DNA of 15,388 nt. Origin: Nitrospirota bacterium (lineage in GTDB: Bacteria; Nitrospirota; Thermodesulfovibrionia; Thermodesulfovibrionales; UBA6898). Of this stretch, positions 1 to 7,428 are shown in pieces. The notes below the pieces were generated by a model that saw only the letters and a list, made by a program, of their open reading frames with translations, had not been told where the DNA came from and ran no database searches. How positions within the stretch are numbered: the stretch's first letter is position 1; every line of letters starts with the position of its first letter. The translations under genes and the position numbers were made by a program. The DNA lies in assembly GCA_029858145.1 (NCBI GenBank), contig JAOUFP010000015.1, positions 1 to 15,388 on the forward strand. Reading direction: 5' to 3'.

Positions 1-1182
1 GTGACAGACGAAGCATATCTGTTTCTTATCTGCCTTCAACAAATAAAATTCGTATTCCGAAGCGTGCGGATCATGGCATGCGGTGCACCCCTTATCCTTG
101 ATCGGCTTGTGAAGATTCTGCACCTTCATAAGCCCGGTCATATTCTTGTGGCAGGACAGACAAAGTTCATTTTTCCCGAGAATAGTCAAGGACGCACTGT
201 CAGAAGCATGAGGGTCATGACAGCTGAGACACTTTCCTTCATCCAGCGGGCGATGCCTGTAGTTTTTCCTGAATTCTCTTTCTTCCTTTTTATGGCATAT
301 AAAACAGAGTTGACTGCCTGAGGCGATTACATCAAAAGGCTTTGGGTCTGTCTGCGGCTTATGACATGACTCGCACTGCGCCAACGGGGCATGAACGGAC
401 TCCCGCAACAGCTTGTCATTTGTCGAGCTGTGAGGTGTATGGCACCCCATGCATTTCAGCTTTTCGACCGGATAAGAGCTATGCGCTTTCTTAAAGGGAG
501 AAGCTTTGTAATCATGGCAAGTCCCGCATAATGCAACTTCGTCCTTTAAGAGATTATATTTATATTGCGAACCATGGGCTGAATGACATCCAAGGCAGCC
601 GTCAGCAAGCGGTTTGTGGCGCTTGGCCCTCATAAATGATGCCTGCTGATGGCAAACGAAACAGAGTTCCGGGCCCGTCTTGGTGAGAAGACCCTTTTCA
701 TCCGACGCGTGTGGATTATGGCACGGCAGGCACTTGCCATCTTTTAATGCGGTATGCTGATGCGGCAATTTTTCCACATCGGATGCCATCTTGGTATGGC
801 AGAAATAGCAGAGCTTTGTTTCCTCCCTTTCTTTAAGAGCCCTCGCAGCTATCTTGCCATGGCGGATGTGGCATTCCTCACAAGCCTTGCTTGACATTGG
901 AGCATGCACGTTCTTTTTTTTCAGGAAGCTCTCCATCTCCTTATGGCATTCCAAACATGGCTTGGGTGCAAAACCCTTTCTCGCAGCACTGACGTTGCCG
1001 GCATGAAACATACATGCCGTAATGATCACAACAATTCCGATAAGGCCTTTTACCGAACTGTTCAATGCAGAGTTTGTATGCATATTTTTTTTGCCAAGTC
1101 CTCCCGTTATCTTCAATTCAGCCGCTCCATAAAACAGGGCATTGAGATTATTTCTGACAAATTGTGCTGCCTTTAAAATCAT
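1..1182 (-). CDS. Multihaem c-type cytochrome, doubled-CXXCH type (partial, C-terminus beyond left edge)
   Basis: Translating the minus strand gives an open frame of 394 codons running off the left edge, with 14 CXXCH haem-binding motifs (CLECH, CEECH, CYFCH, CLPCH, CFVCH, CLGCH, CGTCH, CMGCH, CESCH, CFICH, CLSCH twice, CTACH, CFVCH). Many have the form CxxCHxPHxS followed by a Leu pair, the signature of the doubled-CXXCH family (Paired_CXXCH). Extra His in H-x-P-[LI] motifs just before several haems could be distal ligands. The ATG at 1182 overlaps the upstream PPIase stop as ATGA, and GGAG lies just before it. A second in-frame ATG at 1083 would give a more usual signal peptide: a K at residue 12, a GLIGIVVIITAC core and a VSA/A cleavage site. 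Either way the protein should be exported and matured by the Ccm/Ccs system. Role inferred: periplasmic or extracellular electron carrier, last gene of the operon. The haem total is unknown because the 3' end is missing. Confidence 0.95.
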   Translation of the reverse strand, partial: MILKAAQFVRNNLNALFYGAAELKITGGLGKKNMHTNSALNSSVKGLIGIVVIITACMFHAGNVSAARKGFAPKPCLECHKEMESFLKKKNVHAPMSSKACEECHIRHGKIAARALKEREETKLCYFCHTKMASDVEKLPHQHTALKDGKCLPCHNPHASDEKGLLTKTGPELCFVCHQQASFMRAKRHKPLADGCLGCHSAHGSQYKYNLLKDEVALCGTCHDYKASPFKKAHSSYPVEKLKCMGCHTPHSSTNDKLLRESVHAPLAQCESCHKPQTDPKPFDVIASGSQLCFICHKKEEREFRKNYRHRPLDEGKCLSCHDPHASDSASLTILGKNELCLSCHKNMTGLMKVQNLHKPIKDKGCTACHDPHASEYEFYLLKADKKQICFVCH

Positions 1183-2828
1183 TTCTCCAGTTTCTTTTCA
1201 AGTTTCCTGACTGCATTGTCATGGATAATAATCTGTGCGTCTTGTCTCAGTTGCATGATGTTTTTTTCAAGCAAGTCGCTGTATTGCTCGTCAATTAAGG
1301 CCTTCTCGACCTCTTTCCTTACACTCTCAAAATCTTTGACCTTTTCTCCAATCTTGTCAAGCACCTGTACTATAACATATACACCATTGTTTTTGAAGAC
1401 AGGACTAAAATCACCGGGTTTCATCGAATCAATACTTTCCATAAGAGGTTCAGGCAGATGGTTCTTCGACACCCAGCCCATATCAATCGTATCTTCGTTC
1501 ATTGAAGGGGGCAGTTTTCTTTTCGCAAGCCAGAGGAAATCAGCGCCGTTTTTAAGATTGCTCATGGCATCTTCTGCATCCTCAATGGTCTTCACCTGTA
1601 TCTGCTGAAGCTTAAAAACCGCCGGAATGGTATATCGCTTCTGATTTTTTTTGTAGTAGTCCTGCAATTTATCGTCTGTAAGAACAATTTGGGGGAAAAT
1701 CACGTTATTGATAAAGGCTTTTTTGAGAAGATAATTTTCATACCCTTCTGCTTCGTCTTTCAAGTCCTTTGTCTCATAATGTCTGCTGAGAGCTTCCTGG
1801 TCCAACAGTTTAACATCAATACGGGAATCAAGAATTCCTTTCTTTTCTTCCAATGTCTTGGGCAGTCCCTGCTTCATCAGAAAGACGCCGTTCACAAACT
1901 CGCCGACAGTTATCACTGCAGTATTTCCTTCTGCCAGGGGAGAGGTATCATTTATCCACTTATCAATCTCCTCTTTTCCTCCGGCAAAATCAATCTCGCC
2001 AAGAAGTTCTTCATTGATAGTAATGGCCGCCTTTTCACGGAGCGTCTTCAGATAGCTCTCTTCAAGCTCGCCCTGTCTTTGTCCCTTAAGGGCCCCTGCG
2101 ATACTCTCTTTTACATTCTTGAAGGCTTCATCAGTTTCTTTATTGTCCAACAATTTCAGCAGATAATATTTGCCATCATTATTCAGGATATCACTGGTCT
2201 CATCTGTCTTCAGTTTGGAAAGCGCATCACGCAAGGAAGGCACAAGCCCGCTGCGCGGATAAATGACCTCCCCACCTTTTTCTTTGGAGAAATGCTTTGA
2301 ATGCGCCCGGGCAAGCTCGCTGAAATCGTCTCCCTTGACGAGTTTCTCCTGCACTGCCTTTGCTTCGTCTTCAGAGTTCAACTCGATAACACCGAAATGG
2401 AGATAATTTTTTTTGTACTCATTAATGATGTCATCTTCTGTTAGCGATATCTTCTGTATTATCTCCTCTTTATGGAGTCTCATCACCGATTCCCGCTTGA
2501 TATATGCTTCCATTTTTCCCCGAACTTCAGGAAGCTGGTCAAGCCCCATACGGAGGGCTTCATCGTAAATCAGCCTGTCATCGATAAGTTTCTCCATATA
2601 AGAAGAGACATCCAGAGTTTTTGCCGAGGAGAGATCCTCTCTTCTGTGGCTGATATTCAATGCATAGGCCAGATCTGATTCTGTTATGGGAGTGCCATCG
2701 ACAACCGCCAGCACATTGTCTTTCTGTGCAATTGTTGCACACCCCATAAAAAAAGGAAAAGAAAGGAGAAAAGCATAAATGCTTATCCGAAAAACCCTTC
2801 CCGCTAACAGCCGTCTTTTTATTTCCAT
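1179..2828 (-). CDS. Lipoprotein with two parvulin (PpiC)-type PPIase domains
   Basis: 549 residues. The N-terminus is a basic n-region, a hydrophobic stretch and a lipobox ending FFMGC (Cys30), so the protein should be lipid-anchored facing the periplasm. A SurA/PrsA-like chaperone N-domain follows (residues about 38-140, starting VLAVVDGTPITESDL). One parvulin-like domain spans about 145-230 (EKGGEVIYPRSGLVP, then YYLLKLLD) and a second about 402-493 (MGWVSKNHLPEPL, then GVYVIVQVLDK). A second helical SurA-like segment lies between them and a charged helix at the C-terminus. The His that usually opens the parvulin core (HIL) is missing from both domains, so they may act as chaperones rather than isomerases. 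GGAG lies 8 nt before the ATG. The gene overlaps the preceding CsgG-like gene by 10 nt and the cytochrome by 4 nt (ATGA). Likely role by context: folding or escort of the cytochrome or the barrel. Confidence 0.93.
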   Translation of the reverse strand: MEIKRRLLAGRVFRISIYAFLLSFPFFMGCATIAQKDNVLAVVDGTPITESDLAYALNISHRREDLSSAKTLDVSSYMEKLIDDRLIYDEALRMGLDQLPEVRGKMEAYIKRESVMRLHKEEIIQKISLTEDDIINEYKKNYLHFGVIELNSEDEAKAVQEKLVKGDDFSELARAHSKHFSKEKGGEVIYPRSGLVPSLRDALSKLKTDETSDILNNDGKYYLLKLLDNKETDEAFKNVKESIAGALKGQRQGELEESYLKTLREKAAITINEELLGEIDFAGGKEEIDKWINDTSPLAEGNTAVITVGEFVNGVFLMKQGLPKTLEEKKGILDSRIDVKLLDQEALSRHYETKDLKDEAEGYENYLLKKAFINNVIFPQIVLTDDKLQDYYKKNQKRYTIPAVFKLQQIQVKTIEDAEDAMSNLKNGADFLWLAKRKLPPSMNEDTIDMGWVSKNHLPEPLMESIDSMKPGDFSPVFKNNGVYVIVQVLDKIGEKVKDFESVRKEVEKALIDEQYSDLLEKNIMQLRQDAQIIIHDNAVRKLEKKLEK

Positions 2829-3940
2829 TCTGTTTTCTCCATTTTCTTTATTAATTGAGAGATCACTTTATATGCAACCTTATCCACAGACCTTATTTTT
2901 CCAAAATCCAAGATGGAAACATCTTCATCACCATTCATCTGATGGCTGTCACACCACAAAATCCTGTTTTTTCTGGCGTCGATTAGCCTGGCTGAGATGA
3001 CCACTGCAGGAGCAGATCCGGTTTCCCGTCCGTCGGAATAGAGTTCAACGGCGCCTACCAGGATACCGTCAACATTCAGGGATTCGGAAATACCTGCTAT
3101 GCTTCTGTAATCGACTTCTCCCCGGTCCCTTATCCTGGTTTTCACAATTGCGCTTCTCACCTCGCCGAATTCAACCGGCACATAATGAGAATTTTTAAAA
3201 AGTTCCGCAATAAACATATAAGAGGGGATCATCCCTCTTTCCTTGAGCTCTGTTTTGTTCAGGAAAGGCATAACGGCAATTCTATATGTTTCTTCAGAAA
3301 CTTTCAAGGGAGGCTCAATGCTGAATGACGCAAATACCCTGTCCATGACTACCGGAAGCAACTCTTCCATGGAATGCAATGTCCCAAGACCGAGGAGCGA
3401 AGTAAAGTCATCTCCGGTGGCTGAAGCGTACTCAGACCAGAGTATCTCGCCCGTGGATGAGTCGACAAGCCGTGCCGAAAGTCCCAACTGCGGATTTGAA
3501 CCCATCGAAAAAGTGTAGATCGTCCCCAGCAATACGGCGGTAACGTTCAACTCTTTTTCCATCTTCAGCGCCAGTTCTCTTGAAATATAACCGGTAGTCC
3601 TGACACGCTCCTTGATCAAAAAATCGTTCAGGCTTTCTTCATCCTGAAGGTCAAATCCTTTGCTTTTCATCAAGCCCGTTACAGCCGGCATCACATGTGT
3701 CAGCACATCTTCAGCGCCGGATAGATTTTCAAAATCAAAGATCGCAATCTTTTCCTTTGATACACGCTGTTCAGTTCCGGGCTCGTCGGCAGCTGGCACT
3801 ATAGCCGGTAAAAGGAGCAATACGAAAGAGAAAAGCAGAAAATAACACAATTTCAGATGCAATTGACTTCGCTCACTGCGCTTAGTGTTAGAGAATGGCC
3901 TTTTCTTCCCGTTTAATATTGACCCAATGTCCTGATGCAA
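2819..3940 (-). CDS. Secreted protein with tandem CsgG/LpoB-like domains
   Basis: 373 residues from a TTG start. The TTG has AAGGTGG 7 nt upstream and overlaps the previous gene by 28 nt; no ATG precedes the signal peptide. A second TTG, 26 codons in, would give a more compact signal sequence. The hydrophobic core FLLFSFVLLLLPAIVPA leads to a PAA/DE type I cleavage site, with no lipobox Cys. The mature part has two copies of the same alpha/beta domain. Copy 1 (about 62-205) runs EKIAIFDFENLSG ... LNVTAVLLGTI ... ARLVDSSTGEILWSE; copy 2 (about 217-368) runs YRIAVMPFLNKTE ... LNVDGILVGAVE ... ARLIDARKNRILW. This pattern (IAV.PF.N, then a nucleotide-binding-like fold ending in R.vD..tG.ilW) is that of CsgG, LpoB, TolB-N and GNA1162-type proteins. 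Role unknown; it is likely a partner of the two single-domain lipoproteins just upstream. Confidence 0.85.
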   Translation of the reverse strand: MHQDIGSILNGKKRPFSNTKRSERSQLHLKLCYFLLFSFVLLLLPAIVPAADEPGTEQRVSKEKIAIFDFENLSGAEDVLTHVMPAVTGLMKSKGFDLQDEESLNDFLIKERVRTTGYISRELALKMEKELNVTAVLLGTIYTFSMGSNPQLGLSARLVDSSTGEILWSEYASATGDDFTSLLGLGTLHSMEELLPVVMDRVFASFSIEPPLKVSEETYRIAVMPFLNKTELKERGMIPSYMFIAELFKNSHYVPVEFGEVRSAIVKTRIRDRGEVDYRSIAGISESLNVDGILVGAVELYSDGRETGSAPAVVISARLIDARKNRILWCDSHQMNGDEDVSILDFGKIRSVDKVAYKVISQLIKKMEKTEWK

Positions 3941-4494
3941 TCCCTTACCACCTTCAGTGTCAATTCACTCAAAGTATCTGATCGGGCGCCAAAATGCCGC
4001 GCCATAAAACTGTCTCCGACTGCGGTCTTCGTTACCGACCAGAGAATGCTGCCCGAGGCCGTATCTGCCATCATCAGGGTGATTGCCACTTCAGGAGCAG
4101 TAAAGCTTCCGCTCCTCATTTCACCGTATTTTTCCACACTGCCAAGAATGACCGCCTGTACTTTCAGGGAATTCCCGACTTCCTTTATCTTCTCCGCGCT
4201 GATAGCCGATACCGATCTCACGCCGGCCTTGTCCAGAGCGGCCACTGTATCGCCCGGGAGCGCAACATCGACAATGTTTGTGAGCAGCAACTCACTGACA
4301 ACCAACTGCCTTACCGCATCAGAAGCAAATTTGTCATTGGTGAGATTATCCAGCGGCAGAACAGCAACCTTTTTAATAAAGCTCAGATCCACTCCCTCTG
4401 CGAAATGATAGGTCGTCTCGGGAGTTCTGCATCCCATGTTCATCAAAAGGCCAAAAAAAACCGCTATGACGACATTTATCTTTAACAGTTTCAT
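3913..4494 (-). CDS. CsgG/LpoB/GNA1162-like lipoprotein (copy B)
   Basis: 193 residues from ATG 4494, which has AGGA 7 nt upstream and lies 13 nt after the stop of copy A. An open frame continues upstream to 4626 but would put 44 residues before the signal peptide, so it is rejected. The signal peptide MKLLKINVVIAVFFGLLMNMGC ends at Cys22; the lipobox (NMGC) is non-canonical at -3 but plausible. The mature domain runs KKVAVLPLDNLTND, a helix, VDVALPGDTVAAL, ISAEKIKEVGNSLKVQAVIL, GSVEKYGE, then MMADTASGSILWS and a RHFG motif. It aligns over its full length with copy A, including the RHFG after the ILWS strand, which marks a tandem duplication. Family function ranges from the curli pore (CsgG) to activators of cell-wall enzymes (LpoB); which applies here is unknown. 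No CsgG-type transmembrane hairpins were obvious by eye. Confidence 0.88.
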   Translation of the reverse strand: MKLLKINVVIAVFFGLLMNMGCRTPETTYHFAEGVDLSFIKKVAVLPLDNLTNDKFASDAVRQLVVSELLLTNIVDVALPGDTVAALDKAGVRSVSAISAEKIKEVGNSLKVQAVILGSVEKYGEMRSGSFTAPEVAITLMMADTASGSILWSVTKTAVGDSFMARHFGARSDTLSELTLKVVRDCIRTLGQY

Positions 4495-4507
4495 CCCTAA
4501 ATCCTTT

Positions 4508-5152
4508 TCATGAGTTTGTTTTGTATGATACTGGTAACGTATCAACAGCTTCTTTAACCACTCTTCTTGCCGTCTCGCTGAGTGAAATGTTCTCGGTGCC
4601 GAAATGTCTGGTCCAGAAGCTCGCACCTCCTGACGTGTTGACCGCAGACCAGAGTATGGCGCCCGTAGACGTTTCCACCAGTCTGAAATTAACAGACACC
4701 TCGGGATAAGAAACGGTGAGTCCGCTGCTTATTGCATACGCTTCGACCGATCCCATCATAACCGCATCCACATTCAATGTTTCACCTAGCTTTTTTATAT
4801 CCTCACGGCTTAAGGACCAGAGAGGTTTGTTCAACGTCCTGAGAAAATTTGTCACCTCTCCCGGTTCGATAACATCGACGCCTCTGGAGAGCAGTTCGGT
4901 AATCACAACTCTTCGCACCTTCTCACCGGCATATTGATCCTGGGTAAGCGACTCAATGGGCAGCACAGCAATTCTTCTTACGGCGTTCACATCGGCATTC
5001 GGTCGCAGATAGTGCTTTATATTGTTGGAAGCACAACCGCCTGAAACAAACAGCAAAGCAATGAGGATGACAAATCTGAAAGATAAAAACCTTTGTTTCT
5101 CTCTATAGTTCTTCAACATACCGGGATCTTTTTTATTATAAAGAATACTCAT
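4508..5152 (-). CDS. CsgG/LpoB/GNA1162-like lipoprotein (copy A)
   Basis: 214 residues from ATG 5152, which shares one base with the barrel stop (TAATG), with an AGG a few bases upstream. A TTG at 5164 extends the frame by four codons, and an ATG at 5119 would give a shorter, more typical lipoprotein signal; the true start is one of these. The hydrophobic stretch FVILIALLFVSGGC ends in a lipobox Cys. The mature domain shows RRIAVLPIESLTQDQ, a helix with VRRVVITELL, VDVIEPGEVTNFL, SREDIKKLGETLNVDAVMMGSVE, then VETSTGAILWSA and WTRHFG. It is the closest relative in this window of the following gene. The outer-membrane lipoprotein location is inferred from the signal. Its position directly after the beta-barrel suggests it sits on or docks to that barrel. 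Confidence 0.88.
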   Translation of the reverse strand: MSILYNKKDPGMLKNYREKQRFLSFRFVILIALLFVSGGCASNNIKHYLRPNADVNAVRRIAVLPIESLTQDQYAGEKVRRVVITELLSRGVDVIEPGEVTNFLRTLNKPLWSLSREDIKKLGETLNVDAVMMGSVEAYAISSGLTVSYPEVSVNFRLVETSTGAILWSAVNTSGGASFWTRHFGTENISLSETARRVVKEAVDTLPVSYKTNS

Positions 5153-7428
5153 TAAAACCTGCAATTCAATTTTCCTGTTATGGAATGACTTTTTGTTTCA
5201 TTATCGTTGGCGACTTTCGCGAAACTGTATGTAAGCTGGCCATCCATGAAGTTTGTGATTTTCCACGAAACATAGCTGCCGAGAAGATCACTGGTTGTGG
5301 ATTCCGGGTCAGTCCATATGCGCTGGTAGTTGAAATTCATCCTGATGGCAGGAAGCGGCAGCCAGTCGGCTGAAACGCTGCTCCGGTATGAGAGATCACC
5401 GTCAGCATTTGATATGCCCAAATTGCCTGTGAAGTTAATAAAACGGCCGGGCCTGTAGGTAACCAGCAACGAGCCGTCTTGTGCACTGGAAGAATCATCT
5501 TCAGATGACAGCCACCTGAAACCGTAGTTCAGGTGGCCCGAAAGCTTTTTGGTCAGTACGGCAGCCAGCGAGCCCGAAACAAAATAGGAAGACGTCCGTG
5601 AATTCGTATCTGGAGAGTAAGATTCCTGGGTTGAATAGCCAAGATCCGTTATCATTGTGACTCCCTCGTAAAGCCGCGAATCAGCAGTAAGAACAACGGA
5701 ATGGGAAGTGTACTGTTTCTCCCCGAAACTGTAGCTTTCGCTCCTCATTAAGGAAAGATTTGTGCTGAGTGTCGGCAACGGCGAGGAAAGAAAAGACAGG
5801 TTGTATGAATTCGTACTCAGGTCAGTCCGCTTCGAGCTGTCGAATAATTCGCTCCGGCCTACAGCAGCGTTCACGGTAAGCAGCCTGTGGACCAGCCATG
5901 TCGACCCCAGGCTGTAGCTTCGCGTTACGTTGCTCTGCATTCCCTGAACGTCATCGAAAGATTTGCTGAATATGTTTTTGAAGATCCCCTGAGTTGAATT
6001 CAGAATGGAATCAGGGTCGCTGTCTGACCTGTTTATAAAATAACTCAGCGAAAACCTGAGCCCCGCGGAAGCATTGTAATTTCCGCTCATGCTCAGTCCC
6101 TGTGCAAAAAAAGTGCTCTCCGATTCAGTTTTTCCCTGTTGCAGCAGGTCCGTTCCATACGCCTCGACCTCCGTGACCAATACGTCAGGAGGGCCGACGA
6201 TACCGGCAGTAACCTGATTGACAGCTTTGAAATAGTCCGCGTTCTGGGGAGATGCAAAGAGAATCTCATAGCGGTATATATTGTTCAGTGAGTCATAGAC
6301 CGAAACAGTGACGTTCAAGACGGTTACCAGTGACCATGTTCCCGTTGCGTTGAAGTCGCTTCTGTATACCCTCCAGTTCGAAGGGTTTGTCAGGTTCGCA
6401 TCATTTCTGACATCCTGGTTCACATAGATGTACAACCTGTCGACAGACCTGTCAGAGGATACCTGAATGCCGATATTATGGTACTGTCCTGCAAGAATAT
6501 TAATAGCCGTTATCCCAGTGTTGAAATCGGCATTAATCAGTTCCGGCCTGTTCGATAATGCGAAATCATAGGTGGATGACAGTGGAGGGTAACTCCCCTG
6601 ATCATGAAGTCCCTGCAGGGCTGTGCGCTTCAAAAGAACATTCTGTGTCTGCTCGGAAAAGACCGTGCTCTTATTGCTTCCATAGTTTGCCCTGTAATCA
6701 AAAGCAATATTCACCCTGTTGTTTAAAAAAGACCTCGTATGCCCCAGAAAATATGATCCGGAGAAATTGTCACTCGTTGTCTTGCTCGTCAGCGATAGCG
6801 GCGTCTCAGTCTCTCCGTGATTATAATATGCGTTGTAGGAAAGCCTGTAGTCTCTATACTTAAACTGGTACCCGGTGCCCACGGAATATGTTGTTGTAGT
6901 CGTATCGCTCGTTCGCGGTGAGAGATAGTTATAGGCTCTCTGCCTGTCTGCCTGAAGAGTAAGAGACGGCAGATCCACCGGATACAGGGAAAAGCGGGAA
7001 TAATAATACTCCGCGGTATTCCTGCTCTCGTCTTCCAGTTTTGAAGTCGTCCATGATTCTGTCCTGCGGTACCCCATATTAATACTGTAAACCGTGTTGC
7101 TGAGGATAATATCAATGTTCGGCTCTGCTGACCTGCCGTATGTGTCCTTTTCGTTGCCGTATATGTCGGTGCTAGTCGAATCAGAAAGCGCTGCCCTGAG
7201 AAACAGGGAATAGGAAATTTTCGGCGTAATCTGTCTGTCAAGGGTCAGAAAATAATTCTGGCTGAGCGCATTGCTTGTAGTTTCCCCTGCCTCATCAGTG
7301 AATTTTGAAGTCGAGTACCCGATATCTGCAAAGCCCCTGAAACCGGCAAACCCGGATGCACTGAACAAAAGAATCATCACCATGGCGAGCAAAAATGTGA
7401 CCGGTAAATTCCCTCCAATCCTTTTCAT
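5152..7428 (-). CDS. Large outer-membrane beta-barrel with inserted discoidin-like domain
   Basis: 758 residues. ATG 7428 overlaps the preceding stop as ATGA. A type I signal peptide has core FLLAMVMILLF and probably cleaves after SGFA (residue 28). The rest is rich in Tyr, Ser, Thr and Asn with alternating polar/hydrophobic strands (for example YYSRFSLYP, YRLSYNAYYNHG, LRFSLSYFINR, GHLNYGFRWL). It ends in an aromatic Phe (TGKLNCRF), the usual C-terminal signal for BAM-assembled porins. Residues about 285-427 interrupt the barrel pattern with a globular beta-rich segment (RLYIYVNQDV, NWRVYRSDF, VLVTEVEAYGTD) that resembles discoidin/galactose-binding folds. The length would allow a barrel of more than 20 strands. 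Role inferred: the pore or sheath of the complex, comparable in position to the porin of porin-cytochrome conduits. I do not recognise a named family. Confidence 0.9.
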   Translation of the reverse strand: MKRIGGNLPVTFLLAMVMILLFSASGFAGFRGFADIGYSTSKFTDEAGETTSNALSQNYFLTLDRQITPKISYSLFLRAALSDSTSTDIYGNEKDTYGRSAEPNIDIILSNTVYSINMGYRRTESWTTSKLEDESRNTAEYYYSRFSLYPVDLPSLTLQADRQRAYNYLSPRTSDTTTTTYSVGTGYQFKYRDYRLSYNAYYNHGETETPLSLTSKTTSDNFSGSYFLGHTRSFLNNRVNIAFDYRANYGSNKSTVFSEQTQNVLLKRTALQGLHDQGSYPPLSSTYDFALSNRPELINADFNTGITAINILAGQYHNIGIQVSSDRSVDRLYIYVNQDVRNDANLTNPSNWRVYRSDFNATGTWSLVTVLNVTVSVYDSLNNIYRYEILFASPQNADYFKAVNQVTAGIVGPPDVLVTEVEAYGTDLLQQGKTESESTFFAQGLSMSGNYNASAGLRFSLSYFINRSDSDPDSILNSTQGIFKNIFSKSFDDVQGMQSNVTRSYSLGSTWLVHRLLTVNAAVGRSELFDSSKRTDLSTNSYNLSFLSSPLPTLSTNLSLMRSESYSFGEKQYTSHSVVLTADSRLYEGVTMITDLGYSTQESYSPDTNSRTSSYFVSGSLAAVLTKKLSGHLNYGFRWLSSEDDSSSAQDGSLLVTYRPGRFINFTGNLGISNADGDLSYRSSVSADWLPLPAIRMNFNYQRIWTDPESTTSDLLGSYVSWKITNFMDGQLTYSFAKVANDNETKSHSITGKLNCRF

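Noticed and set aside
1689..2300. 203-codon plus-strand ORF inside the PPIase gene
   Set aside because: Antisense shadow of a clear gene with a lipobox and PPIase domains; no ribosome-binding site and no family-like sequence.
6789..7241. 150-codon minus-strand ORF within the barrel gene
   Set aside because: Out-of-frame shadow of the barrel coding sequence; composition is frameshift-like (many R, T, I runs).
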